Source of the DNA: DAOUJI01 sp965224415
GTDB taxonomy: Bacteria; Chloroflexota; Dehalococcoidia; Lucifugimonadales; JAGWBF01
Reading direction: 5' to 3'
DNA length: 64,000 bases
Assembly (NCBI GenBank): GCA_965224415.1
Contig: CBDCZB010000005.1
Coordinates: 434,001-498,000, forward strand
Position 1 is the stretch's first letter. The number at the start of each line of letters is the position of its first letter. Shown in pieces: positions 1 to 8,619 of the stretch. The position numbers were made by a program, and so were the translations under genes. The notes beneath the pieces are model-generated. The model worked only from the letters and a program-made list of their open reading frames with translations. It did not search any database and was not told the origin of the DNA.

Positions 1-268
1 TATATCACACGTTCAGCTCGCCATCGAAACCGTACCCTGAGTTGCTTTTTGCCTTGCGCTCTTCACTAGGCTCCCGACTTCTGTCGACGCTAGCCAAGTA
101 GAAGTGATATTCCCGCATAGGGGCAAATGTAACTTATTGGCCTAAAAGTTACAAATTGGCCGAACAAATGTAACCTGCGTTGCTTTTTTGACGGTCTGGT
201 AGACGGACGTTCTGCGTATACTGCAGATGGTGGCCGGAGAAGCTCCGGAGAGGCAAGGAGGGGACTGT
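1..268. other. Left-edge region with no recognised gene
   Basis: I see no convincing coding frame here. The only structure is a cluster of short AT-rich repeats at 124-175. The frames that cross the region are antisense to the tRNA and the aminotransferase and match no family I know. Confidence 0.4.
124..175. repeat. Cluster of short direct/inverted repeats
   Basis: CAAATGTAAC occurs at 124-133 and again at 165-174. Between them are two related blocks ending in ATTGGCC (about 136-142 and 155-161), one preceded by GTAAC and the other by its inverse GTTAC. Arrays of this kind are common at the ends of insertion sequences whose transposase binds several subterminal sites. No transposase gene is visible in the window, so the IS-end reading is only a guess. 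Confidence 0.35.
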
Positions 269-343
269 TGGTGGCAACGGGTGGGTTCGAACCACCGACC
301 TAGCGCTTATGAAGCGCCCGCTCTGCCCCTGAGCTACGTTGCC
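269..343 (-). tRNA. tRNA-Met (anticodon CAT), elongator type
   Basis: The minus strand folds as a complete cloverleaf. The acceptor is GGCAACG/CGTTGCC, the D stem GCTC/GAGC, the anticodon stem GGCGC/GCGCT around loop TTCATAA, and the T arm GGTGG-TTCGAAC-CCACC. Discriminator A is followed by an encoded CCA. The anticodon is CAT. The anticodon stem lacks the three G-C pairs of initiator tRNA, and position 1 can pair with 72, so elongator Met is the best call. A lysidine-modified tRNA-Ile(CAT) cannot be excluded by eye. Confidence 0.95.
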
Positions 344-403
344 ACAACCCGGGCTTTTGTAAGAAGGGCTGCCGACGTGACGCCAGCAGTCCCCGGATTT
401 CCA

Positions 404-432
404 ATGTAACCATACAGCCTTACGCCTGTCAA
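404..432 (-). promoter_or_regulatory. Candidate promoter of tRNA-Met
   Basis: On the minus strand TTGACA (427-432) and TTACAT (404-409) are separated by 17 nt. They lie about 60 nt upstream of the tRNA 5' end. The -35 is perfect and the -10 matches 4 of 6. Confidence 0.45.
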
Positions 433-452
433 CGCGCACGACACCCCTCTGC

Positions 453-481
453 TGGACACCCTGCCGCCGCCGTTTTATAGT
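453..481 (+). promoter_or_regulatory. Candidate promoter of the aminotransferase
   Basis: TGGACA (453-458), a 17-nt spacer and TATAGT (476-481) lie 33 nt before the start codon of the aminotransferase gene. Both hexamers match the sigma-70 consensus at 5 of 6. Confidence 0.5.
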
Positions 482-514
482 CTCCTGAACAGGCGCTTTG
501 AGGAGGCTTGCTCT

Positions 515-1699
515 ATGGCCCTTTCGGAGAAGGTGGCACGGTTCGTTGAAGAGGGCGGGTGGATCAGGAAGATGTTCGAGGCGGGCATCTCCCTGAAGCA
601 GCAGTACGGTGACGACAAGGTGTTCGACCTCTCCCTGGGCAACCCCGTAGTGGAGCCGCCCGCCGAGTTCAGGGCGGAGCTCCAACGCCTGGCCGCCAGC
701 GAAACGCCGGGCATGCACCGCTACATGCCCAACGCGGGCTACGCCGACACCCGGGAGGCCGTGGCCGCAGGGATACGGGAGGAGGCAGGGGTGGACATGA
801 CCGGCGCCGAAATCGTCATGACCGCAGGCGCCGCCGCCGGACTCAACGTAGCCCTCAAGACCATCCTGAATCCCGGGGACGAGGTTATCATCTTCGCCCC
901 TTATTTCGTGGAGTACGTCTACTACACAGACAACCACGGCGGAGTGCCCGTCACAGCTCCCACCGACGCTGCGTTTCAGCCGGACCTGGCGGCACTGGAG
1001 GGCCTCATAACGCCCAAAACCAGGGCCGTGCTAATCAACTCACCGAACAACCCGTCGGGAGCAGTGTACGGGTCCGACACGCTCGCAGAACTGGGAGACC
1101 TTCTGCGCGTGAAGAGCGCTCAGTTCGACTCGGAGATATTCCTGATTAGCGACGAGCCCTACCGTCGCATCATCTTCGACGGCCTTTCATACCCCCACGT
1201 CTATCCCCACTACGAGACATCGATGGTGGTCCACTCCCACGCCAAGGACCTAGCCCTCCCCGGCGAGCGCATCGGGTACATTGCGGTGAATCCGGCCTAC
1301 GAGGGGAAATCAGACTTGGCCGACGGCCTGACCTTCTGCAACCGCATCCTGGGCATAGTCAACGCACCCGCCCTCATGCAGCATGTGGTGAAGGTGCTGC
1401 AAGGCGTCACCGTGGACGTGTCGGACTACCAGCGAAAGCGGGACTTCATCCACGGCGCTTTGACGGACTTGGGGTACGACTGCTTCAGGCCCCAGGGAGC
1501 TTTCTACCTGTTCCCAAAGGCTCCCGGAGAGGACGACCTGGCCTTCGTGGATGAACTGCAGCGCTACAACGTGCTGGTGGTCCCAGGACGGGGCTTCGGG
1601 CAACCGGGCCACTTCCGGGTGTCCTACTGCCTAGAGGATCGGGTTCTGGAAGGCTCTCTGGAAGGGTTCGCTACAGCGGCAAGGCGGTTCGGGCTATAG
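515..1699 (+). CDS. Class I/II pyridoxal-phosphate aminotransferase
   Basis: This 394-aa protein is a fold-type I aminotransferase that moves an amino group between an amino acid and a 2-oxo acid in the cytoplasm. Visible marks are SPNNPSG around residues 176-182, ISDEPYRR with the cofactor aspartate near D213, the Schiff-base lysine near K244 in SHAKDLALPGER, and a C-terminal arginine (FRVSYC region) that would bind the substrate carboxylate. Its length is normal for the aspartate/aromatic aminotransferase group. The ATG start follows a GAGGAGG Shine-Dalgarno site and a good promoter. Substrate cannot be read from sequence. It is monocistronic and next to tRNA-Met, which is read the other way. 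Confidence 0.9.
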   Translation: MALSEKVARFVEEGGWIRKMFEAGISLKQQYGDDKVFDLSLGNPVVEPPAEFRAELQRLAASETPGMHRYMPNAGYADTREAVAAGIREEAGVDMTGAEIVMTAGAAAGLNVALKTILNPGDEVIIFAPYFVEYVYYTDNHGGVPVTAPTDAAFQPDLAALEGLITPKTRAVLINSPNNPSGAVYGSDTLAELGDLLRVKSAQFDSEIFLISDEPYRRIIFDGLSYPHVYPHYETSMVVHSHAKDLALPGERIGYIAVNPAYEGKSDLADGLTFCNRILGIVNAPALMQHVVKVLQGVTVDVSDYQRKRDFIHGALTDLGYDCFRPQGAFYLFPKAPGEDDLAFVDELQRYNVLVVPGRGFGQPGHFRVSYCLEDRVLEGSLEGFATAARRFGL

Positions 1700-1742
1700 A
1701 AGTTTGGATGGCGGTGATTCCTGCTGTGGCCGTCTCTGATGG

Positions 1743-2285
1743 TCACTCTGCGCTATCATTCACCAAGCCCGTGATGTCCTTCCAGCCGTATGACAGTTCC
1801 GCGACGTTTACACAACCAATCTCTACAGTCCTCTGGCCAACCTCCTGACCTCCCAACGACTCGTAGAACCGACAGGCGGAGCGATTTTCCTCGAAGGTCC
1901 ACACCAACATTGAGTCTACCCCGCTGTCTAGGAGGCACCGAGCTACGGCTGAAACAAGGCGCCGACCCACACCCTTACGCTGATGCTCTTCGAGCAGGTA
2001 CACGGCATAGAGTTCACCCTCGTAAGTCAGGCCACCTACGCTTTCCAGTCCGCCTCGAGCGAAGCCTACGACCTGACCTCCCGCAGTCTCGGCAACGAAG
2101 GTGCATGCAGCGGTCTGGGCAGTCGCCAGAATGTGGGCCCACCATGACTCCCTCGATTGATACGCGAGGTCAGCCAGGTAAGGGGCCGGAACAATGCCAA
2201 CATATGTGGTCCGCCACGCATCGACATGAACCCTTGCTATAGAACTGGCGTCCGCTGGATTAGCCGCTCTTATACGAATGGTCAT
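1743..2285 (-). CDS. GNAT family N-acetyltransferase
   Basis: This 180-aa protein has the Gcn5-related acetyltransferase fold. The acetyl-CoA-binding motif A is visible as YAVYLLEEHQRKGVGRRLV (about residues 93-111), with the Q-R-K-G-V-G-R pyrophosphate loop. Further on, ENRSACRFYESLGG is the usual motif B helix, where N-x-x-A-x-x-F-Y-x-x-x-G is typical. The N-terminal IRAANPADA and the RVHVDAWRTTY segment are frequent in the RimI-like/GNAT group. The substrate is unknown. It follows the thioredoxin/NHL gene by about 30 bp on the same strand and may share its transcript. Confidence 0.88.
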   Translation of the reverse strand: MTIRIRAANPADASSIARVHVDAWRTTYVGIVPAPYLADLAYQSRESWWAHILATAQTAACTFVAETAGGQVVGFARGGLESVGGLTYEGELYAVYLLEEHQRKGVGRRLVSAVARCLLDSGVDSMLVWTFEENRSACRFYESLGGQEVGQRTVEIGCVNVAELSYGWKDITGLVNDSAE

Positions 2286-2316
2286 GACTTGCTCAATGAG
2301 TCACGATGAGCTGGCG

Positions 2317-3810
2317 TTACAACCCCCGCAGTTCCAGCGTCTCTACTTGGCCCGTTTCCAGGCTGGCGACTCGGATGGCGTGGTTGTTGGTGTCGGCCAC
2401 GTAGAGCTTCCCTCCAGCCGCGCTGACGCCCGAAGGCTCATGGAAGCGGGCCTCGAACGCGGGCCCGTCCACGTGGCCATGTTCGCCGCTTCCAAGGAAC
2501 GTGAGCACGCTTCTCGTGCCCGGGTAGACCCGCTTTATCTTGTTGTTGTAGGTGTCGGCTATGTACAGGACTCCGTCATGCCAGTCGACGCCCTGGACGT
2601 GCTGAAGCCGGACCTGCTCGCCGATTCCGTCCACGTCGCCCCACACGAACAGGTCCTCGCCTACGATAGTCCCCACGCGTCCCGACGGGTCCAGGTCCGC
2701 GTACCTCACCGCGCTGGCCTCGCTGTCGGCGAAGTAGAGCCGCTGCCCGTCCGAGGTGATGCCCGTAGGCTGGTCCAGCGAGGCCGACAACAGAGGACCG
2801 TCGATGGGAGCCTCACGGCCATTGCCTGCGTATACTCCCACCTGTCCCGATTCCAAGTGGAGCGCCCAGAGCTGATGTGTCCCCGCCATCGCTATATGGA
2901 CGACTCCGTTGTGGAGGGCCACGTCCCAGGGTGAACTCAGGGCCGTCTGAAGGGCGGGCCCACCCCCGGAACGCCCCTGCGCCTGCTCACCGGTCCCGGC
3001 AACCGTCTCGACGGTCCCGGCGTCCAGGTCAACCTTCCGTATGGAATGGTTCTCGGTGTCGGCTACGTAGAGAGCGTTCCCGTCTTCTGACAGGGCCATC
3101 CCCTGGGGGTGATCGAACTGCGCAGAGCCAAAGTCCCCGTCGGCCAAGCCCTGTTGGCCGCTTCCGATGACATGGACCATCTGGCCGTCCATGTCAGCAG
3201 CCACTATCCGGTTGTTGTTGGAGTCAGCGATAAACAGTCGTCCGGAAGCCTCGTCGGCCAGTATCTTGCCCGGGAAGGAGAGACCGGGAGACTCTTGGAC
3301 TTCCCGTTGGAAGTCCAAGCGAGCGGTCCGGTCCAGCATCCCCTTCTCGTCGAACTCCTGGACCATCCGCCCAAGCACCACGTCGAACTGCTCGAAGCTG
3401 ATCTCTCCCTCATGCTTTCCGATGACCTTGCCCTGGGGGTCCACAAACATCAGCGTGGGCCACGCGCGGCAGCCGTACTCCCGCCAGATGCTGAAGTCCC
3501 CGTCATTCACAACCGGGTGCTGCAACTCGAACCTGAGCACCGCCTTCCTCAGGTTGTTCGTGTCCCGCTCGGAGGTGAACTTGGCCGAGTGGACTCCCAC
3601 CACGACTAGCTCAGCCGCGTATTTCTGCTCCAGTTTCCGCAACTGCGGAAATACGTGCATGCAGTTGACTCAACAGGACGTCCAGAAGTCCAGGATCACG
3701 ATTTTCCCCCGCAAGTCTTTCATGCTGATGGGTCTGCCTGTGTTGAGCCAGTCCTTGCCTGACGGGAACTCGGGAGCGTTGACGTTGCCGAGGAAAGAGC
3801 GTGTGACCAC
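2317..3810 (-). CDS. Thioredoxin-like/NHL-repeat protein with in-frame TGA; probable selenoprotein
   Basis: Read from a GTG at 3810 (upstream AAGGGGG Shine-Dalgarno), the frame gives 497 residues if TGA at 3670-3672 is decoded. The N-terminal domain is thioredoxin-like: KIVILDFWTSC, then the TGA at codon 47, then VNCMHVFPQL, and later the cis-proline loop RAWPTLMFVDP. Relatives (NHLRC2-like bacterial proteins) carry WTYCCINCMHV here, so TGA stands exactly at the first cysteine of the CxxC, giving U47-x-x-C50. Six NHL beta-propeller blades follow, with repeated LYVADTxNHxIR motifs. Without readthrough an ATG at 3660 would give a protein lacking the first half of the redox motif. A hairpin suited to SECIS function follows the TGA. 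It lies upstream of the GNAT gene. The alternative is a nonsense mutation. Confidence 0.75.
3634..3651 (-). promoter_or_regulatory. Candidate bacterial SECIS hairpin
   Basis: In the mRNA, UUUCCGC-AGUU-GCGGAAA forms a perfect 7-bp stem with a four-base loop. It starts 18 nt after the UGA, and the apical loop starts 25 nt after it. The loop has G at its second position. The known bacterial SECIS model asks for a loop roughly 16-37 nt downstream of UGA with a G in its first two bases, and this hairpin meets it. It lies inside the coding frame, as bacterial SECIS elements do. Confidence 0.65.
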
Positions 3811-3883
3811 TTTGGACCCCCTTTCTGTATGCGCCCGCCCATTATACACCGGCGCCGCGGCACGCAGTCAGCGACAACGGCAT

Positions 3884-5197
3884 TCAACCCGATGCGATGG
3901 ACGAGCCGGTTGACGGGTCCCGCTTAACGGGCCGCCGCACAAACAGCAAACACACCGCTGCCGCTCCCATGAATATGACAGCCAGCGTCAACGGAAAGTC
4001 GTAGGTGTCGTGGCGTTCTCCCCACCAGCCCACGAACCAGGGGGCCAGTATCATCATCCAGGAAGAGGAGAAGGTGATCATTCCCCTCAACGCCGCAAAC
4101 CTGGTGCGCCCGTAGATGTCTCCCACAGTGGCCCAAAGCAGGAAACCGGAGGCGTCGCCTATTCCGGCCAATATCAGGTATAGGTATATCCCCCACGCAG
4201 ACCCGTTCCAGTCCCCGGTTAGCAGAAACAAGGTCGCCAGGCCCTCCAGAGCCAGACATCCCGACACGACCAGGCTCCTTGGGACCTTGTCGGAAACCCA
4301 GCCAACCGGTATGCGGGATACTATGTTAACGACAAACAGAATTACGAGCAGGAACCCAAAGGCGCTCTCTCCCACTCCCTTGGTAAACATGATGGGCTGG
4401 AGGTTGATCAAAATTCCCAGGGCTCCGGCACGGCGAAATATCTGGCCGAGGACTATCATCCAAAACGCCGAGGTCCTGACGGCCTCGTTGACAGTGAAGT
4501 CCACGCTGCCCCTGCTCGGACTGCGGGGCCCCGCGCCGGGCACCGCAACGTGCGCCCTGGGCCTGTCCCCGTCGGGACGGAGACCGACGTTTTCCGGGGC
4601 GCTGTGCAGCCACAGCCCCAGCGGGGCCATGAGGACCACGTAGCCCAGCCCTATGATCAACGATACCTGCTCCCAGCTGAACTTGATGATCATGACATTG
4701 ACCAGCGGGACCAGCGCGGCGGCCCCTACGGCAGCGATGGTTGCGAATATCGCGAGAGCCAGACCACGGTGCCTTATGAACCACATGTTGATCATGTTGA
4801 ACAAGCCGTGCTGGACTGAAATGGCGTTGGGGGCGGCTATGACGCCCAGGTAGATGAGGGCGAAACCCAGGTAGTTGTCGACCCTGGAGAAGGCCAGATA
4901 CCCCACTCCGGCTATCACAAGTCCCAAAATTATGACTGCTTTGGCGCCGAACTTGTCTATCAGCCAGGCGGCAACCGGCCCCAAGACCTCTCCCTGGGCC
5001 CTGGCAAGGGAAAATATCAAAGCCGTCTGCTCTTGCCGGAGACGCAGAGATTCCTGAACAGGCACAAAGAAGACGTTGAAGCCTCGGAAGAAGATTCCAT
5101 TGGCCACAAAGATTACGAGGGAGGAGATTCCGAGCACGAACCAGCCGTAGAAAATACGGCCTCCCGTGATTCGGTCAAACCAAACCCGTGTCTCCAA
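3884..5197 (-). CDS. MFS transporter
   Basis: This 437-aa protein has about twelve hydrophobic segments, starting with FYGWFVLGISSLVIFVANG. The loop between helices 2 and 3 carries AWLIDKFGAKAVI (motif A-like), and the second half repeats it as PVGWVSDKVPRSLVV. This is the layout of major facilitator superfamily carriers. The N-terminal FYGWFVLG is common in the monocarboxylate/oxalate-formate type subgroup. The substrate is unknown. The start appears to be TTG. It is read away from gyrB, with its own promoter in the shared intergenic region. Confidence 0.88.
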   Translation of the reverse strand: METRVWFDRITGGRIFYGWFVLGISSLVIFVANGIFFRGFNVFFVPVQESLRLRQEQTALIFSLARAQGEVLGPVAAWLIDKFGAKAVIILGLVIAGVGYLAFSRVDNYLGFALIYLGVIAAPNAISVQHGLFNMINMWFIRHRGLALAIFATIAAVGAAALVPLVNVMIIKFSWEQVSLIIGLGYVVLMAPLGLWLHSAPENVGLRPDGDRPRAHVAVPGAGPRSPSRGSVDFTVNEAVRTSAFWMIVLGQIFRRAGALGILINLQPIMFTKGVGESAFGFLLVILFVVNIVSRIPVGWVSDKVPRSLVVSGCLALEGLATLFLLTGDWNGSAWGIYLYLILAGIGDASGFLLWATVGDIYGRTRFAALRGMITFSSSWMMILAPWFVGWWGERHDTYDFPLTLAVIFMGAAAVCLLFVRRPVKRDPSTGSSIASG

Positions 5198-5256
5198 TGT
5201 CCGTCTCTTTGTCCTCTGCCGCTTCTTAATTCATAGGATGATAAACCGGAGCACGT

Positions 5257-5285
5257 ATTATCTGGCCTACACGACAAATACTCAA
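5257..5285 (-). promoter_or_regulatory. Candidate promoter of the MFS gene
   Basis: On the minus strand TTGAGT (5280-5285), a 17-nt spacer and GATAAT (5257-5262) sit about 60 nt upstream of the transporter start. Confidence 0.5.
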
Positions 5286-5345
5286 CTTACATAAAGAAAT
5301 GGGGCTTAATCGACGCTGAAATGACAGGAAATAGATGGGGCTGAA

Positions 5346-5354
5346 TGGTATAAT
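5346..5354 (+). promoter_or_regulatory. Extended -10 promoter of gyrB
   Basis: TGGTATAAT is a perfect extended -10 element, 71 nt before the gyrB start. No convincing -35 is seen at 16-18 nt, which is normal for extended -10 promoters. Confidence 0.55.
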
Positions 5355-5425
5355 TAAATAGGCTTATTTCGTATCTGTTTCCTAGATTTCTCAAGTGTGG
5401 GGTGGACTCGGATCGGGGAGTGTAG

Positions 5426-7354
5426 ATGACGTTAGAATATACCGCGAAAGACATTCAGGTCCTGGAAGGTCTGGAGGCTGTCCGGCGGCGACCAGGGATG
5501 TACATCGGAAGCACCGACCAGCGTGGCCTGCACCATCTGATTTATGAGATAGTCGACAACAGCGTAGACGAGGCCATGGCCGGCTACTGCACCCGGGTTG
5601 ACGTGCATATCCTGGAAGACGGTTCGGTGAGGGCCTCAGACAACGGCCGGGGCATTCCGGCGGACATACACCCCACGACGGGCAAGACCGCCATCGAGAC
5701 GGTCATGACCACCCTCCACGCCGGAGGAAAGTTCGGCGGCGGCGCATACAAGGTGTCCGGCGGCCTCCACGGCGTGGGCGCCTCGGTGGTCAACGGCCTT
5801 TCGTCCCACCTCAGAGTGGAGGTGCGCCGTGACGGCTTTCTCTACTACCAGGAGTACCAGGAGGGAGACCCCCAGGGAGACCTGCAAAAAACGCCCCAGG
5901 ATGAAGACGAGGACCGCGTCACCGGCACGACCATAATCTTCACGCCCGACCCCAAGGTGTTCCCGGAGATCGACTATGACTTCAACATGATCACCGGCCA
6001 CCTCCGCCAGATCGCATACCTCAACAAAAGCCTGGAAGTCCATCTGACCAGCGACTGGCACAGCCGAGGCGGCGACAACGAACGCACCTACTACTTCGAC
6101 GGGGGCCTCGCCAGCCTGGCCCGCAGCATGAACCGCACCCGTAAGACCCTCCAGGATGACCCCTTCTACATGCTGAAAACGGTGGATGACACCATCGTAG
6201 AAGCCGCGATCCAGTACAACGACGGCTACAACGAGTCGGTTCTCTCCTTCGCCAACTGCATCAACACCGAGGAGGGCGGTACCCACCTCACTGGCTTCCG
6301 CACCGCCCTGACGCGGGTCATCAACGACTATGGCCGCAAGCAGAAGCTGCTCAGAGACGACCAGCCAAACCTGGCGGGAGAAGATGTCCGGGAAGGCCTG
6401 ACCGCAGTTGTCAGCGTTAAGCTCACCGACCCCCAATTCGAAGGACAGACCAAGACCAAGCTAGGCAACGCCGAGGTCAAGGGAATCGTTGAGACCACCA
6501 TCGGAGAGACTCTTTCCCAATACCTGGAAGAGCACCCCATCGACGCCCGGCGCATCATCGACAACTGCGTCACGGCCCAGAAAGCTCGGGACGCGGCCAA
6601 GAAGGCCCGCGAGCTCGTCATCCGCAAAAACGCGCTGGACGGGTCCTCCCTGCCCGGGAAGCTGGCCGACTGCCAGGAACGCAACCCGGAGCTGTCCGAG
6701 GTCTACATCGTGGAGGGAGAGTCCGCCGGAGGCTCGGCCAAAATGGGCCGGGACCGCCGTTTCCAGGCCATCCTACCCATCAAGGGCAAGATTCTTAACG
6801 TGGAGCGGGTGCTTCATCAGCCGGAGAAGATACTGGGCCACGAGGAGATACGCTCGGTGGTAGCCGCCCTGGGCGCCGGGGAAGGCGAGGAGTTCAACTC
6901 CACTAAGCTCCGCTACCACAAGGTCATCATTATGACCGACGCCGACGTGGACGGGTCTCACATACGCACCCTGATGCTCACGCTGTTCTTCAGGCGCATG
7001 GAGGAGCTCATCAAAGGCGGCTTCCTGTACATCGCCCAGCCGCCCCTCTACCGAGTCCAGTCTGGGAAAGACGTGTCCTACGCCTACACTGAACCGGGCA
7101 AGGACCAGGTCCTGGAGAGGCTCAACGGCAAGAAGAACATCCAGCTGCAACGCTACAAGGGCTTGGGTGAGATGAACCCGGACCAGCTGTGGGAGACCAC
7201 GATGAACCCGGAGACCCGCAGCCTGTTGCAGGTGACCATCGAGGACGTTACCCAGGTGAGCAACGTGTTCACCACCCTCATGGGCGACGAGGTGGCTCCC
7301 AGGAAAGCTTTCATCCAGACCCACGCCCGCTCTGTCAAGGAACTGGACGTTTAG
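5426..7354 (+). CDS. gyrB: DNA gyrase subunit B
   Basis: This 642-aa protein is the ATPase subunit of type II topoisomerase, which with GyrA introduces negative supercoils. The GHKL ATPase is visible as IYEIVDNSVDEAMAG, DNGRGIP and GGLHGVGASVVN. The transducer domain comes next. The TOPRIM domain has the metal-binding EGESAGGSA, PIKGKILNVE and MTDADVDGSHIRTLM. The C-terminal QRYKGLGEMNPDQLWETT is diagnostic for GyrB/ParE. The length is that of the short GyrB form without an insert. The ATG follows a GGGGAG-type Shine-Dalgarno. The call of GyrB rather than ParE rests on general similarity and on proximity to dnaA. Confidence 0.95.
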   Translation: MTLEYTAKDIQVLEGLEAVRRRPGMYIGSTDQRGLHHLIYEIVDNSVDEAMAGYCTRVDVHILEDGSVRASDNGRGIPADIHPTTGKTAIETVMTTLHAGGKFGGGAYKVSGGLHGVGASVVNGLSSHLRVEVRRDGFLYYQEYQEGDPQGDLQKTPQDEDEDRVTGTTIIFTPDPKVFPEIDYDFNMITGHLRQIAYLNKSLEVHLTSDWHSRGGDNERTYYFDGGLASLARSMNRTRKTLQDDPFYMLKTVDDTIVEAAIQYNDGYNESVLSFANCINTEEGGTHLTGFRTALTRVINDYGRKQKLLRDDQPNLAGEDVREGLTAVVSVKLTDPQFEGQTKTKLGNAEVKGIVETTIGETLSQYLEEHPIDARRIIDNCVTAQKARDAAKKARELVIRKNALDGSSLPGKLADCQERNPELSEVYIVEGESAGGSAKMGRDRRFQAILPIKGKILNVERVLHQPEKILGHEEIRSVVAALGAGEGEEFNSTKLRYHKVIIMTDADVDGSHIRTLMLTLFFRRMEELIKGGFLYIAQPPLYRVQSGKDVSYAYTEPGKDQVLERLNGKKNIQLQRYKGLGEMNPDQLWETTMNPETRSLLQVTIEDVTQVSNVFTTLMGDEVAPRKAFIQTHARSVKELDV

Positions 7355-7365
7355 TGTTCTTCCCG

Positions 7366-7389
7366 TTCGCCCTGAGCAAGTCGAAGGGC
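7366..7389. repeat. Short dispersed palindromic repeat
   Basis: TTCGCCCTGAGCAAGTCGAAGGGC lies between the converging gyrB and pyrE genes. Related copies are at about 27281-27314 (TTCGCCGTGAGC...GTCGAAAGG) and 63581-63604 (CCTGCCCTGAGCCTGCCGAAGG). Its ends can pair (GCCCT/AGGGC), so it may also stop transcription. This repeat type is widespread in GC-rich bacteria. Confidence 0.6.
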
Positions 7390-7402
7390 AGTTAAACCAA
7401 GT

Positions 7403-7966
7403 CTAAGCCGCTGGCTTCACCTTGCCGTCGGGCGTAGCCTCCAGCAGGGTCCAGTAATCATAACCTCGGCGGCGTATCTCGTTGCTTCCGCCCTCTTGCC
7501 TGTCCAGTATCGTGGCCACTTTGACCACTGTGCAACCGGCGGCCTCGGCGGCCTCTATGGCGTTAATCAGAGAGCCTCCCGAGGTGCACGTATCGTCCAC
7601 GACAGCAACCTTACATCCCTCAGGCAACGGCCCCTCAATGGCCCGGCCCGCGCCGTGGCCCTTAGCCTCTTTCCTGACTATGAAAGCCGGTATGGGAGTA
7701 CCTTCCACGTGACTGGTCAACGCAATGGCCGTGGCCATGGGGTCAGCGCCTAATGTGGGGCCACCAACCGCCTCGGCTCCAGCCTCTCTAACCACCGGTA
7801 GGAAAGCTCGTCCAACCAGGAAGGCGCCCTCCGGGTCAAGGGTCAACAGTCGCCCGTCGAAATAGTAGGGGCTGACCTTCCCTGAAGAAAGTGTGAACTG
7901 GCCGTAGGTCAGCGCCCCAAGGCGCACGGCCAACTCAAGCAGGCGTTCAGCCTCAGCCGCCATCAC
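7403..7966 (-). CDS. pyrE: Orotate phosphoribosyltransferase
   Basis: This 187-aa type I phosphoribosyltransferase converts orotate and PRPP to OMP in pyrimidine synthesis. The PRPP-binding signature is VAVVDDTCTSGGSLINAIEA (about residues 121-140). The N-terminal GALTYGQFTLSSGKVSPYYFD is the orotate/PRPP-binding start typical of PyrE, and IVRKEAKGHGAGRAIEG is the catalytic flexible loop with its lysines. The start is GTG or the ATG just after it, behind GGAGGAG. It overlaps the end of nadD by about 14 bp, so the two are translationally coupled. Confidence 0.93.
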   Translation of the reverse strand: MMAAEAERLLELAVRLGALTYGQFTLSSGKVSPYYFDGRLLTLDPEGAFLVGRAFLPVVREAGAEAVGGPTLGADPMATAIALTSHVEGTPIPAFIVRKEAKGHGAGRAIEGPLPEGCKVAVVDDTCTSGGSLINAIEAAEAAGCTVVKVATILDRQEGGSNEIRRRGYDYWTLLEATPDGKVKPAA

Positions 7967-8588
7967 TCTCCTCCGGGAAGTTCGAGTTAAAGGCTAGGGA
8001 CGGGGTCTGGTACAGACCGCTCTGTTGAATATACTCCCCCACGGCGTCCGGGACGCAGCCCCGCACCGGAAGCCCCTTGGACACCCTTTCCCTCACCTCC
8101 GTCGCGCTGATGGCCGTAAGCGGGGCGTTCAGGTATGTTACGCGGGCGCAGCCCCCCGGCCCGTCCCCGCCGGCAAGCGGATCGTACCCCGGCCTTGGGA
8201 CGGCTACGACGGTGCAAAGTTCCTGAATCCTCTCCGGTCCCTTCCACTGGCCCATCTGCGCCACCGAGTCTGCCCCTACGATCAAGAACAGCTCCCTGGA
8301 AGGGTTCTCGCGGAACAGTTCTTCCAGCGTGTCGACCGTGTATGTCGGGCCCTCCCTGTCCATCTCCATGGAGGACACCGAGAAGCGGGGATTGTAGGCC
8401 ACGGCCAAGGTCGTCATATTGATGCGATGGTGTGTGGGGGAGACACCCACCCCCTCCTTCATCCAGGGCCTTCCGGCAGGCACGAACAACACCTCGTCCA
8501 GTTGGCACCTATCCAGTGCCTCTTCCGCCGCCAGAAGATGACCTAAGTGGATCGGGTCGAAGGTGCCGCCCATCAATCCGAGCCGCAT
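7953..8588 (-). CDS. nadD: Nicotinate-nucleotide adenylyltransferase
   Basis: This 211-aa enzyme transfers AMP to nicotinate mononucleotide in NAD synthesis. The nucleotidyltransferase signature GGTFDPIHLGHLLAAEEA (residues 7-24) holds the HxGH motif. The second motif, normally ISSTxIR, appears as TAISATEVRERVSKG near residue 160. FVPAGRPWMK and IVGADSVAQMGQWKGPERI are typical NadD segments. It lies between obgE and pyrE on the same strand. The obgE-nadD order is a conserved pairing in many bacteria. Confidence 0.93.
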   Translation of the reverse strand: MRLGLMGGTFDPIHLGHLLAAEEALDRCQLDEVLFVPAGRPWMKEGVGVSPTHHRINMTTLAVAYNPRFSVSSMEMDREGPTYTVDTLEELFRENPSRELFLIVGADSVAQMGQWKGPERIQELCTVVAVPRPGYDPLAGGDGPGGCARVTYLNAPLTAISATEVRERVSKGLPVRGCVPDAVGEYIQQSGLYQTPSLAFNSNFPEESDGG

Positions 8589-8619
8589 CTACTTCCCGAA
8601 CTCCGCGCCTGCCCCCATC

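Noticed and set aside
149..937. Open minus frame of 262 codons across tRNA-Met
   Set aside because: It runs through a complete tRNA and antisense to the aminotransferase, so it is a composition artefact.
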